Translations under genes and position numbers: made by a program
In this document: one piece after another, positions 1 to 7,895 of the stretch
Numbering within the stretch: position 1 is the stretch's first letter
Layout of the letters: every line of letters begins with the position of its first letter
Assembly: GCA_958296075.1 (NCBI GenBank)
Contig: CATQHW010000001.1
Location: 310,001 to 374,000 of the forward strand
Direction: 5' to 3'
DNA from: an uncultured Spirochaetia bacterium
Lineage (GTDB): Bacteria; Spirochaetota; Spirochaetia; SZUA-6; Bin103
Length of the DNA: 64,000 nucleotides
The notes under the pieces: model-generated
What the model was told of the DNA's origin: nothing
Database searches by the model: none
The model's input: only the letters and a program-made list of their open reading frames with translations

Positions 1-1746
1 CAGCGCACGCGCGGCGCCCTGCGCTTTCTGGCGACCTGCCTGCGCACGGCGCACGGCGCGGGCCGGTCGCGCCTGCTGCTCGGCCCCGGCGACGTGCCGC
101 TCCGGGACTCCGACGTGCGCCTCGCCTTCTTCATGGAAGTCGGCCAACGGGAGGACTTCCAGGCTTGTCTGGAGCACGATTTCATCGGCGCCAACGCGCG
201 CACGCGGCGGATCGACGGACGCCGCGCACAGGAGGTCACGTCCGAGGCCGGCAAGGAACCGGCCACTCGCCTGGCGACGATCATGCTGCTGTACTCGTTC
301 GGCGGGCTGCGCCGTTCGGGGGGCGCTGAGAGCGAACCGCTTCCTCCCGGCATCGCCGAGTCCGAGCTGTTGGGAGTGAGTATCGGCCCCGACCTGGACA
401 GCACGACCGCGCAGGCGTGTCTCAAGGAGCTCCGGGAGCAGTGCCTCTATCTCCACTTCGACGGCGTGAACTATTGCTTCAAGAAGGACCCCAACGTTAC
501 GTTGCTCGTCGAACAGGAGGCCGACGCCGTCACGCGGGACGAAAGCCGCGCCCGCATCCGGGAGATGATCGAGCAGCGCCTCGCCGGCCAGCCGGCCATC
601 GTGTGGCCCGAACGTTCATCCGACCTGCCCGACCGCGAAGCGCGGTTCCTGATCGCCTACCTGCCGCTGGAGTTCGCCGATCGGTCTCCGTCCGAACAGC
701 AGGCGTTGGCACGCGACCTGTGCGAGAACCACGGCGCCCGGACGCGAGAGTACCGCAACGGTCTGGGACTGGCGGTGCCCGCGGGCGACCAGATCGCAGT
801 GCTGCGTCGCGCGGTCCGCTACCTGCTCGCCGTGGAGCGCGTGAACAACCGGCGACGGGAGCACAACCTCACCGCGGCGCAGCGCGGCCAGCTCAAGGAG
901 CGCGCGTCTACTGAGCAGGCAACCGCCGAATCCGCGCTGCTCCGTTTGTACGCCGAAGTCCGGTTGCCCGAGGCCGCCCGGGGAACGCTGTTGCTGGACA
1001 ACGTGAGCATGGGCGGCCGCCCGTTGCAGATCACCCTCGACGCCGGGAAGCGCGCCCTGATTCACCAGCGCCTGATGGAGTTGCTGGCGACCGTCCAGCG
1101 CAAGGTCTTCGATTCCGTCGCACCGGGCAAGATCGTCGAGTTGTTCCACGTCGGCGAGGAGTCCACCGAGCCGGGAATCGCCACCGATCGGGTGGTGGCC
1201 GGCTTCTTTTCCTTCCTCGGCTTTCCGCGCCTGCACTCCTCCGACGTCGTGCGCAGCGCGATCGCCCGCGGCGTAGAGACCGGCATGTGCGGCTACGCCA
1301 CCGGCCGCCCGCCTCGTGGCGCCGATGGCCGCTACCAGCTCGAACGCAGCCGCGTCGCCTTCCAGCGCTCCCTCGCCCCGGACGAGATCGACCTCGACGC
1401 CGGCTTCCTCATCCTCCCCCGAGCGCTGCCCGAACCGGAGAAGCCGCGCGAGAAAGGCACGACCCCGGTACAGGGAACTGGTGGCGCAGGAGAGGAAATC
1501 CGAGACACCACCAGAACCGGCGATACTCCGCCGCCCGCCCCTGGGGCCGGCCGTGAAGTGGCACTTTCGTTCACCGCCGGCAGCGACAAGCTGTTCGACG
1601 CTTGGCGCGCCCTCGCCAACTTGGCCGACCTGGCCGGCGAAATCACCATCAGCGCCAAGGTCACCTCGACAGGCTCCCTCGACTCGAGCAAGCTGGAGCA
1701 CAGCGTCCTCGAACCCCTCCGCGAACTCGGCCTCCTCGATGACTGA
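1..1746 (+). CDS. DUF499-family AAA+ ATPase, C-terminal part (5' end outside window)
   Basis: The reading frame is open from base 1 with no stop before it, so the gene begins upstream of the window and at least 581 residues of its C-terminal part are present. The visible part lacks Walker motifs, which lie N-terminal in this family. The succession RGALRFL, then RLATIMLLYSFGG, then a short stretch ending CLYLHFDGVNYCFKKDPNV resembles what I remember of DUF499 proteins, in which a winged-helix-like segment follows the ATPase core. A low-complexity Pro/Gly/Thr linker lies near residues 440-485 counted from position 94, before a small C-terminal domain. DUF499 ATPases are usually found in defence islands next to DUF1156 methyltransferases and large helicases. 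Here the next gene is an unrelated OLD nuclease. The molecular role is not known to me. Family call fairly good, function open. Confidence 0.6.
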   Translation, partial: QRTRGALRFLATCLRTAHGAGRSRLLLGPGDVPLRDSDVRLAFFMEVGQREDFQACLEHDFIGANARTRRIDGRRAQEVTSEAGKEPATRLATIMLLYSFGGLRRSGGAESEPLPPGIAESELLGVSIGPDLDSTTAQACLKELREQCLYLHFDGVNYCFKKDPNVTLLVEQEADAVTRDESRARIREMIEQRLAGQPAIVWPERSSDLPDREARFLIAYLPLEFADRSPSEQQALARDLCENHGARTREYRNGLGLAVPAGDQIAVLRRAVRYLLAVERVNNRRREHNLTAAQRGQLKERASTEQATAESALLRLYAEVRLPEAARGTLLLDNVSMGGRPLQITLDAGKRALIHQRLMELLATVQRKVFDSVAPGKIVELFHVGEESTEPGIATDRVVAGFFSFLGFPRLHSSDVVRSAIARGVETGMCGYATGRPPRGADGRYQLERSRVAFQRSLAPDEIDLDAGFLILPRALPEPEKPREKGTTPVQGTGGAGEEIRDTTRTGDTPPPAPGAGREVALSFTAGSDKLFDAWRALANLADLAGEITISAKVTSTGSLDSSKLEHSVLEPLRELGLLDD

Positions 1747-1859
1747 ACAAATCGGCGTGGTGGTCCGTCGGTATTGACAAGCGCCGACATAACTCCGATG
1801 CTGAACTGGCGTTGTCCAGCTTGGCGGCAGCACGTGTCTATTTCGAACGGGAGATGCAA

Positions 1860-3809
1860 ATGAGACTTGCGAAGGTCAGAATTACCAATTTCCAGAGCGT
1901 TCAGGACTCGAACGAGTTCGAGATTGACGAGGTCACCTGCTTGGTCGGCAAGAACGAAGCCGGAAAGACCGCATTACTAAAGGCGCTATACCGCCTCAAC
2001 CCCATCGTCGAGTCTCACGGCAGTTATACTTCGGACGACTATCCTCGCCAATCCGTGAGCGACTACGAAGATGACGTAAAATCAGGTCGTAGAAAGCCAG
2101 CGAATGTCGTTCAAGCTACCTATGCCCTTGACTCCGATGACATAGATACCATCACGAAGATCTACGGACCGAGATGTATCAAAGACGAAGCACCAACTAT
2201 CGATATCTACAAGGGATATTCAAACAAGATTACGTTCAGCGGATTGGATATAGCAGAGAACGAAGCCATAAAGCATATCGTTGACGACGCAGGACTGCCT
2301 CAGGATGTCCTGAATAAATTGTGTGGTCTGACAGTGCAAGAAATGATAGATATTCTTGAGAAAGCCGAGTCGACGGAAGCCGTACAGAAACTAACACCAA
2401 CGCTGAAGGACATTTCAGAACATGGTATCCTGGAGCTTGTCCACGGTATCATAAATGAGCGTCTGCCAAAGTTCCTCTATTTTGATGAATACTATCAGCT
2501 GCGTGGACAGGAAAACTTGCACGCGCTCATGCAACGCAGATCTAACGGAAATCTTCGCGATTCGGATCAACCGCTTCTCGGACTGATTTCTCTCGCGAGG
2601 CTGAATCTCGAACAGATGGTGGAGCCGAGAAGTACAGAGACGCTGATCGCGAGACTCGAGGCTGCCGAGAATATGCTTACAAAGAAGGTGCTTCCTCATT
2701 GGTCGCAAAACCGACACATTCGAATGACCTTCGACATTCGTCCAGCGCAGCCTAATGATCCGGACGGTATGAATTCGGGGACCAACATCTGGGGCCGTGT
2801 ACGGGATACAAGGCGCATGGTAACCACAGCGCTCGGAAGTCGATCCCGAGGATTCGTCTGGTTCTTCTCCTTCCTCGCATGGTATTCGAAAACTCGGAAG
2901 GAAGAAGAGAACCTCATCCTGCTATTGGACGAACCCGGGCTTTCTCTCCATGCCAAGGCGCAAGCAGACCTTCTTCGCTACTTCGAGAAAGAGCTTCAGC
3001 CGCATCATCAGCTAATCTATACGACCCATTCGCCATTCATGGTCGACCCGAAGCGATTCGATCGTGTACGAATCGTACAGGACTTGAGTATTGAGGAAAA
3101 CCCGGACGATCTGACTGAAGACGAGCAGGGAACCCGCGTCATCACTGAAGTCCTGGATGCTACCTCGGATAGTCTGTTCCCTCTGCAAGGAGCTCTTGGT
3201 TACGATATTCATCAGACGCTATTCGTCGGCCCCAACTGCCTCATCGTAGAGGGTGTCTCCGACTTGCTGTACATTCAGACTATTTCTGTCATCCTTCAAG
3301 AACAGGGGAAGGATGGACTAAACAATGATTGGACCATCACACCGGTCGGCGGTGCTGACAAGGTTCCGACGTTTGTTGCTTTGATCGGCGCTCAGACCAA
3401 CCTGAACATCGCGGTTCTCATCGACTATCAGAAGAAGGATCAACAGAACATGGAGAATCTCTACAAGAGAAAACTGATCAGAAAGAAGAATGTGTTTACT
3501 TATGCGGAATACGTCGAGCGCAATGAGGCTGACATTGAGGATATGTTCGATTTGGCATTCTATCTAAAGCTTGTGGACGAGGCATTTGGAGCGTCAATTG
3601 ACGATTCCTCACTTCCTCAAGGACCTCGAATCGTTCGCCATCTTGAGCGATATCTAACCAATAACCCGCTTCCGAATGGTGCTCATTTCAATCACTATCG
3701 GCCTGCCTTCTACTTCAGCAAGAACGTAAGTACCCTTGCCGATGAGTTGACGGAATCCGAACTCATTCGTTTTCAACGAGCTTTTGACGCTCTCAACAAG
3801 CTGTTGTAG
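1860..3809 (+). CDS. OLD-family ATP-dependent endonuclease (AAA ATPase plus TOPRIM)
   Basis: Predicted ATP-driven nuclease of the OLD/GajA class, usually a phage-defence or DNA-repair effector acting on DNA in the cytoplasm. Counting from the ATG at 1860, the Walker A motif GKNEAGKT is at residues 30-37, the Walker B run LILLLDEPG is in the middle, and a H-loop TTHSPFMVD follows. The C-terminal third has a TOPRIM-like start, LIVEGVSDLLY, and a later LIDYQKKD acidic patch. About 649 residues, normal for the family. The start at 1860 is chosen because GGGAG (1849-1853) lies 6 bases upstream; an in-frame TTG at 1812 and ATG at 1854 are alternatives. No UvrD-like helicase (GajB partner) follows, so this is not a complete Gabija locus. 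The gene is visibly richer in A+T than its surroundings, which suggests acquisition by transfer. Confidence 0.8.
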   Translation: MRLAKVRITNFQSVQDSNEFEIDEVTCLVGKNEAGKTALLKALYRLNPIVESHGSYTSDDYPRQSVSDYEDDVKSGRRKPANVVQATYALDSDDIDTITKIYGPRCIKDEAPTIDIYKGYSNKITFSGLDIAENEAIKHIVDDAGLPQDVLNKLCGLTVQEMIDILEKAESTEAVQKLTPTLKDISEHGILELVHGIINERLPKFLYFDEYYQLRGQENLHALMQRRSNGNLRDSDQPLLGLISLARLNLEQMVEPRSTETLIARLEAAENMLTKKVLPHWSQNRHIRMTFDIRPAQPNDPDGMNSGTNIWGRVRDTRRMVTTALGSRSRGFVWFFSFLAWYSKTRKEEENLILLLDEPGLSLHAKAQADLLRYFEKELQPHHQLIYTTHSPFMVDPKRFDRVRIVQDLSIEENPDDLTEDEQGTRVITEVLDATSDSLFPLQGALGYDIHQTLFVGPNCLIVEGVSDLLYIQTISVILQEQGKDGLNNDWTITPVGGADKVPTFVALIGAQTNLNIAVLIDYQKKDQQNMENLYKRKLIRKKNVFTYAEYVERNEADIEDMFDLAFYLKLVDEAFGASIDDSSLPQGPRIVRHLERYLTNNPLPNGAHFNHYRPAFYFSKNVSTLADELTESELIRFQRAFDALNKLL

Positions 3810-3874
3810 GACCTCTTATGGGTCGCGCTGTCGGACCGTTGCACGGCGCTGGTCGCACTGGCGGTTGACACGCC

Positions 3875-4159
3875 GTGAACGATGAGCCTCGTGTTCGGGA
3901 GATGGCCCGGAAGTACGTCTGGTGGCAGTCGCCGGAGGATACGCTCGCCGATCGGAAGCTGTTGCTGGCGCAGGTCATGACCTTGGGCACCGCTGAGGAC
4001 GTGCGCTGGTTGCTCTCGGTGGTGTCTTCCGACGACCTGCGCGCCGTGCTGCGTGAGCCTCCGGTCGGCATTTTCAACGCTCGTTCGTGGTCGTTCTGGC
4101 ATGTCCGGATGGGCTTCGAAGCCGTTCCCGATCTTCCGGTCAGGCGGTTGCCGCGGTAA
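3875..4159 (+). CDS. Small conserved protein paired with AbiEii-type nucleotidyltransferase (DUF6922-like)
   Basis: A 94-residue soluble protein whose stop codon overlaps the start of the next gene (TAATG at 4157-4161), so the two are translationally coupled. The run RKYVWWQSPEDTLAD, followed by LLAQVMTLGT and a Pro-Gly-x-Phe motif near the end, is the pattern I recall for small proteins that precede AbiEii/AbiGii-type toxins. By position it would be the antitoxin or partner. It lacks the winged-helix features of classical AbiEi. The start is GTG at 3875; ATG at 3902, with GGGAG directly before it, is an alternative that removes nine residues. Partnership is well supported by the overlap, the function is inferred. 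Confidence 0.65.
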   Translation: MNDEPRVREMARKYVWWQSPEDTLADRKLLLAQVMTLGTAEDVRWLLSVVSSDDLRAVLREPPVGIFNARSWSFWHVRMGFEAVPDLPVRRLPR

Positions 4160-4827
4160 TGCTGGAACCGATCCTGGCCGTGCTTCCCGATGTACAGCGC
4201 AGGCTGTGGCCGGCCCTTGCGGACGTGCCCGATTCCTTCGTGCTCTACGGCGGGACGGCGCTCGCACTGCGGTTGGGACACCGGGCCTCCGTGGACTTCG
4301 ACTTCTTTTCGTCCTTGCCGCTCGATCACGATGCGTTGTTCGCCATTCCCTTCCTGGCTCGTGCCGAGGTCCTGCAGCGCGAGCCCGCGGCGCTCACGCT
4401 GTCGGTGACGATGAATGGCGATCCTGTGAAGGTGTCCTTCTTCGGCGACATCGGCTTCGGCCGCGTCGGGCGCCCCGATCGGACTGAAGACGGCTTTCTA
4501 TGGGTCGCTTCGTTGCTGGACCTGTTCGGAACCAAGCTGAAAGTGCTGCTGCAGCGCGTCGCCGCACGGGACTATCTCGACTTGGCCGCAATCCTGCGCG
4601 CCGGCATGCCGCTGCCGGATGGCCTCGGCGCAGCGCGAGCGCTGTTCGGGAACGAATTCCCGCCGATGGAAGCCGTCAAGGCGCTTGCCTACTTCGACGA
4701 AGGCGAGGCGGTAAACATCGACTCGGTTACGCGCCGTTACCTGACTCAGCAAGCCGCCGCGTGGGACTGTACGGTGAGCCCGATCGACAGAGCCGCCGCG
4801 TCCGTCTCTGGCACACGTCCTGCGTGA
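4159..4827 (+). CDS. Nucleotidyltransferase, AbiEii/AbiGii toxin family
   Basis: A 222-residue protein with the hallmark of the MNT-fold nucleotidyltransferases used as type IV-like toxins: YGGTALALRLGHR near residues 32-44, followed by SVDFDFF with the metal-binding Asp-x-Asp. AbiEii proteins transfer nucleotides to RNA targets and can arrest growth upon phage infection; this is family knowledge and not visible here. The ATG at 4159 overlaps the stop of the upstream small gene, which fixes the start even though the frame is open further upstream to 4087. C-terminal half has the helical YLDLAAILRAG region common in the family. Together with its upstream neighbour it forms a compact two-gene module between an OLD nuclease and a restriction-modification remnant. 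Confidence 0.8.
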   Translation: MLEPILAVLPDVQRRLWPALADVPDSFVLYGGTALALRLGHRASVDFDFFSSLPLDHDALFAIPFLARAEVLQREPAALTLSVTMNGDPVKVSFFGDIGFGRVGRPDRTEDGFLWVASLLDLFGTKLKVLLQRVAARDYLDLAAILRAGMPLPDGLGAARALFGNEFPPMEAVKALAYFDEGEAVNIDSVTRRYLTQQAAAWDCTVSPIDRAAASVSGTRPA

Positions 4828-4852
4828 GCCCGATACGAGGCGCAACGGCAGC

Positions 4853-4925
4853 TCAGGCGCCGGATTTCGCGGCGACGTCCGCGGTGACACCGGCTTAGCA
4901 GCGGTGAAGTGGCGTCTCCCCCCAC
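4853..4925 (-). pseudogene. Remnant of a Uma2-type gene (C-terminal end)
   Basis: On the minus strand this stretch encodes GDATSPLL and then, after dropping one base, AGVTADVAAKSGA followed by a stop at 4853. It matches the C-terminal end of the intact Uma2 gene at 6476 (TSPLLAGFTADVDAVF) in both protein and DNA. Nothing upstream of it codes for the rest of the family, so only the last 20-25 codons remain, with a frameshift. It lies directly behind the broken endonuclease gene. Confidence 0.5.
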
Positions 4926-4951
4926 CTGAATCGGCGACGAAGCGCCGCCGT

Positions 4952-5496
4952 TCACCACTGCTTCATTATTTCCCAGACCTGCGCGAGCCGACCACCGTAG
5001 TCCGCGAGCCAAGCGGGCGGACGAGCCGCCTCAAACGATAACCATTGGGTGTCGCTGCCCCGGGAGCCGCCATGCTGCGGAGGAGTCCTCGCCTACACGA
5101 CGGCCTTCGGGATGACCCAGCAGTGGCATCGAACGGCGAGATGCCGAGGCAGATGACGTACGCATAATCTTGGTCGCGCAATTGCTGGAACTTGTAGATT
5201 CCGCTCTCCCAGAGAATCGACATCTTGATCTCGACCCTCTTACCGGCGATTATACGATCGGCGTCACTATCACCGCTCGCGGCAACGTCGAATCCCTTGG
5301 CAGCGCACCACCCCGCGACGAGCTGCTCGCCGACCTTGCCTTTGGATCGCGGCGGCAGTCTCCGAATCCAATCGAACGGGCTGTCTTTCCAAAGCCGATC
5401 CTGCTCAGCAGTTGATTTAGTTTTCCGCAGCATTTGGCCGCTGCTGGCGAGCCAGCGCACTTCCGGATCAAGGATGTGGTTCATAAGGTAGTCCAT
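4952..5496 (-). pseudogene. Type II restriction endonuclease, frameshifted and with a nonsense codon
   Basis: This gene starts (ATG at 5496) inside the end of the methyltransferase gene, overlapping by 16 bases, and should encode its cognate endonuclease. The N-terminal half is intact: GKVGEQLVAGWCAAKGFDV, then DADRIIAGKRVEIKMS, which fits a PD-(D/E)XK core with Asp and Glu-x-Lys. After ICLGISPFDA (about 5118) the frame is lost. Another frame continues with CWVIPKAVV, then a TAG, and then sensible coding (QHGGSRGSDTQWLSFEAA, and so on) to a TGA at 4952. A net loss of one base plus a Trp-to-amber change explains both. Left as it is, translation would run on in a wrong frame to 4966. The enzyme is probably dead. 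Confidence 0.7.
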
Positions 5497-6374
5497 TCCA
5501 CGTCATCAATATCCGCGAATCGCCGCCGCATGACGTCTACCGCTTCCGGGTTCGAGTCGACCAGGACTGCCCGGCGGCCCATCTCGTGCGCCACGGCACC
5601 CGTGGTGCCGCTCCCCGCAAAGAAGTCCAACACGAGATCGCCGAGGTTTGACGAGGCGGCGACGATACGCCGGAGGATGCCGGCGGGCTTTTGTGTCGGA
5701 TAGCCGGTCTTCTCTCGACTGTTCGTTGGCACGATGGTGTGCCACCAAGTATCGGTGGGCAGTTTACCGCGTGCCGCTTTTTCTTTACCTGCAAGACCCG
5801 GCGCCATGTACGGGATGCGCTCGACGGCGTCCCGGTTGAACGTGTATCGGGCACGGTCCTTTACATAGAAGAGAATGTTGTCGTGCTTCGCCGGCCAACG
5901 GTACTTCGGTCGGCCCCCGAAGTCGTATGCCCAGATGATTTCGTTGAGAAAATTGTCGGCGCCAAAGATATCGTCGAGCAGGAAACGGCACCGGTGTACC
6001 TCACGGTAGTCGACGTGCAGGTAGAGCGAACCGTGTGGAGTCAGGACGCGATACGCCTCGACCAGTCGAGGTTCGAGAAAGGCGATGTAGTCCGTGAAGT
6101 AGTCGGGATATTGCCGCGTGCCCACGACGGATGTCTGGTACGTTCGACCCTGGAATCCCACGCGGTGCGCCGTGGGCGAGTGGACCGCTTTGATCTGACG
6201 CCGACGCTGCGTCTTGCCGGTGTTGAAAGGGGGGTCGATATAGATCAGGTCGACCTGACCTGCAGGGAGTCGCTTCAGAAAATCGATGTTGTCGCCATGA
6301 ACGACATGCAGGGCCGTCGGCGCCGGGGGTGTGACTCGGCAGTTCGTCGTCTGGAACAGCGACTGTTGTTCCAA
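5481..6374 (-). CDS. Site-specific DNA methyltransferase, beta class (N6-adenine/N4-cytosine)
   Basis: A 297-residue S-adenosylmethionine-dependent DNA methyltransferase. The catalytic motif IV appears as YIDPPFNTG (DPPF at residues 47-50) and the SAM-binding motif I as DFFAGSGTT near residue 252. This order, catalytic motif first, defines the beta class. The phrase PTQKP before the SAM motif is also typical. It would protect the host from the endonuclease encoded by the overlapping downstream gene, which is broken, so this is now probably a solitary methyltransferase. The start is TTG at 6374; no ATG or good ribosome binding site is visible upstream, so the exact start is uncertain. All core motifs are intact. 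Confidence 0.85.
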   Translation of the reverse strand: MEQQSLFQTTNCRVTPPAPTALHVVHGDNIDFLKRLPAGQVDLIYIDPPFNTGKTQRRRQIKAVHSPTAHRVGFQGRTYQTSVVGTRQYPDYFTDYIAFLEPRLVEAYRVLTPHGSLYLHVDYREVHRCRFLLDDIFGADNFLNEIIWAYDFGGRPKYRWPAKHDNILFYVKDRARYTFNRDAVERIPYMAPGLAGKEKAARGKLPTDTWWHTIVPTNSREKTGYPTQKPAGILRRIVAASSNLGDLVLDFFAGSGTTGAVAHEMGRRAVLVDSNPEAVDVMRRRFADIDDVEWTTL

Positions 6375-6475
6375 CTCAGCAACCCGTTACGCAGATTGAC
6401 TCGACCGGCGATATTCAACCTCGCGGAACATAGGCAGAGGACGACTGCGCTGTCGACGGTTTGGCGTCATCATGT

Positions 6476-7102
6476 TCAGACGCCGGACTCCGGGGCGTCG
6501 AACACCGCGTCGACGTCCGCGGTGAAACCAGCCAGCAGCGGTGACGTGGCCGCCTCGCCCCGCGCGAAGGTGCCGTGCTCCACGTAGGCGTCGCCCTTCA
6601 ACGTAAGCACCGTGATGGCCTCGCCGCGCGGGTCGGCGACCCAGTATTCGGCGATGCCTGCGGCGGCGTAGTCGGCGCGCTTCTCCACGCGGTCGCGATC
6701 CGGGTCATCCGGGCTGACGACCTCTACCACCAGGTCCGCTCCCAACCAATAGCGGTCCTGACGGCGCGGGTCGGAGCGGTCGCGGAGGAGCAGCAAGTCA
6801 GGTTCGCGGAACGTGCCTTCGCGGACGCGCATGCGCAGCGCGGCGACTCTGACGACGCCGCCGCGCGGTTCGAGGTAGCCGTGGAACAGCAGGTACAGGA
6901 ACAGGAGCACGGCCTGATGCGTATCGGTCGGCATGGGCAACTCCTGAACGCGGCCGCCGGCGAGCTCGATCAAACGATTGGTGTGGTCGGTGAGCCACAG
7001 ATACTCCCGCTCACCCCAGGCGCCCTGCGGGGGCAGCACGTCGCGCAGCAAGGAAGACAGCGCCTCCTGCGAAGTCGGCGGCGCCGGCGTCGATTGGCTC
7101 AT
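6476..7102 (-). CDS. Uma2-family (DUF820) PD-(D/E)XK endonuclease-like protein
   Basis: A 208-residue Uma2/DUF820 protein. Diagnostic features are the GGRVQELPMPTDTHQ segment, FREPDLLLLRD, LVVEVVSPDD (Asp and Glu of the nuclease core), then EKRADYAAAGIAEYWVADP. These proteins are predicted nucleases often found in many copies per genome; their biological role is unclear. The start is taken at ATG 7102 because the 23 extra residues encoded upstream look unlike the family. It is transcribed away from the SGNH hydrolase at 7182, with only 79 bases between the two starts. A close paralogue lies at 25460 and a fragment at 4853. Confidence 0.85.
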   Translation of the reverse strand: MSQSTPAPPTSQEALSSLLRDVLPPQGAWGEREYLWLTDHTNRLIELAGGRVQELPMPTDTHQAVLLFLYLLFHGYLEPRGGVVRVAALRMRVREGTFREPDLLLLRDRSDPRRQDRYWLGADLVVEVVSPDDPDRDRVEKRADYAAAGIAEYWVADPRGEAITVLTLKGDAYVEHGTFARGEAATSPLLAGFTADVDAVFDAPESGV

Positions 7103-7181
7103 GGCGGCCACGCTCACTCCTACCTTGGACCGGGGATCGTCGTCAATCGCGGCGACGTTCCGTGCTAACATCCTCCACCTG

Positions 7182-7814
7182 ATGACCGAAGCCGAATGGT
7201 GGGCGCTGGTGCCCGCGCCGTTCCGCGACCGGCCGGAGCTCGCCTACGTGCGGGACGATCCGGCGCTGCCGCGCGTGCTCCTGTTGGGCGACTCGATCTC
7301 CATGTCCTACACCGCGCCGGTGCGACGGCGGCTGGCCGGCGCGGCGACGGTGCACCGCGCGCCGGACAACTGCCGGTCCACCCGCCACAGCCTGACCGAC
7401 CTCGATCGCTACCTGGGCGACGGCGGCTGGCGGGTGATCCACTGCAACTGGGGCATCCACGACATTACTCGCAGGGATAGCCCGGACGTACGCCAAGTGG
7501 AGGTCGAGGAGTACGGCCGCAACCTGGAAGCGCTCTTCGAGCGGCTGGAGGCGACCGGCGCGCGGCTGATCTGGGCGACCACCACGCCGGTGCAGGAGGG
7601 TACGCCTGACCGCATGCCGGCCGACGTGGTGCGCTACAACGGCGTGGCGCGCGGCATCGTCTCCGCGCGCGGCATCGCCGTCGACGATCTCTACTCCCTG
7701 ACCCTGCCGCGGATGACGGCGCTGCAGCCGCCGCGGAACGTCCATTTCACCGCGGCGGGCGCCGAGGTGCTGGCGGAACAGGTGGCGCGGTCGATCCGAG
7801 AAGCGCTCGACTGA
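7182..7814 (+). CDS. SGNH/GDSL-family hydrolase
   Basis: A 210-residue hydrolase of the SGNH fold. The block I motif LLLGDSIS carries the nucleophilic Ser. HCNWGIHD contains the block III Asn region, and HFTAAGAEVLAEQV near the C-terminus provides the catalytic His. The canonical Asp two or three residues before this His is replaced (NVHF in place of DxxH), so the acid of the triad is not evident. Likely an esterase or acetylhydrolase acting on an acylated small molecule or sugar. No signal peptide, so cytoplasmic. The start at ATG 7182 fits the N-terminal length of the family; the frame is open further upstream into the antisense of the Uma2 gene. Divergent from that gene. Confidence 0.8.
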   Translation: MTEAEWWALVPAPFRDRPELAYVRDDPALPRVLLLGDSISMSYTAPVRRRLAGAATVHRAPDNCRSTRHSLTDLDRYLGDGGWRVIHCNWGIHDITRRDSPDVRQVEVEEYGRNLEALFERLEATGARLIWATTTPVQEGTPDRMPADVVRYNGVARGIVSARGIAVDDLYSLTLPRMTALQPPRNVHFTAAGAEVLAEQVARSIREALD

Positions 7815-7833
7815 CCCCAGACTTCGTCCGCAT

Positions 7834-7895
7834 GAGTATTTTCTGGTTGACCGGAAAACACTCATGAGTATATTCTGGCACACCAGAAAACACTC
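7834..7895. promoter_or_regulatory. Two tandem 30-bp dyads abutting the start codon of a DUF4143 ATPase gene
   Basis: Two imperfect palindromes lie at 7834-7863 and 7866-7895. Each has 13-base arms around a 4-base centre: GAGTATTTTCTGG with CCGGAAAACACTC, and GAGTATATTCTGG with CCAGAAAACACTC. They repeat with a 32-base period, and flanking CAT/ATG extends each dyad further. The second ends directly before the ATG at 7896, in the place where a ribosome binding site would be. They could be operators for an autoregulating protein or form hairpins in the 5' mRNA. A similar though shorter dyad abuts the second DUF4143 gene at 48364. Confidence 0.6.

Noticed and set aside
3864..3869. TTGACA box before the small AbiEii partner gene
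   Set aside because: No -10 box at a suitable distance, and the start codon would lie inside the promoter.
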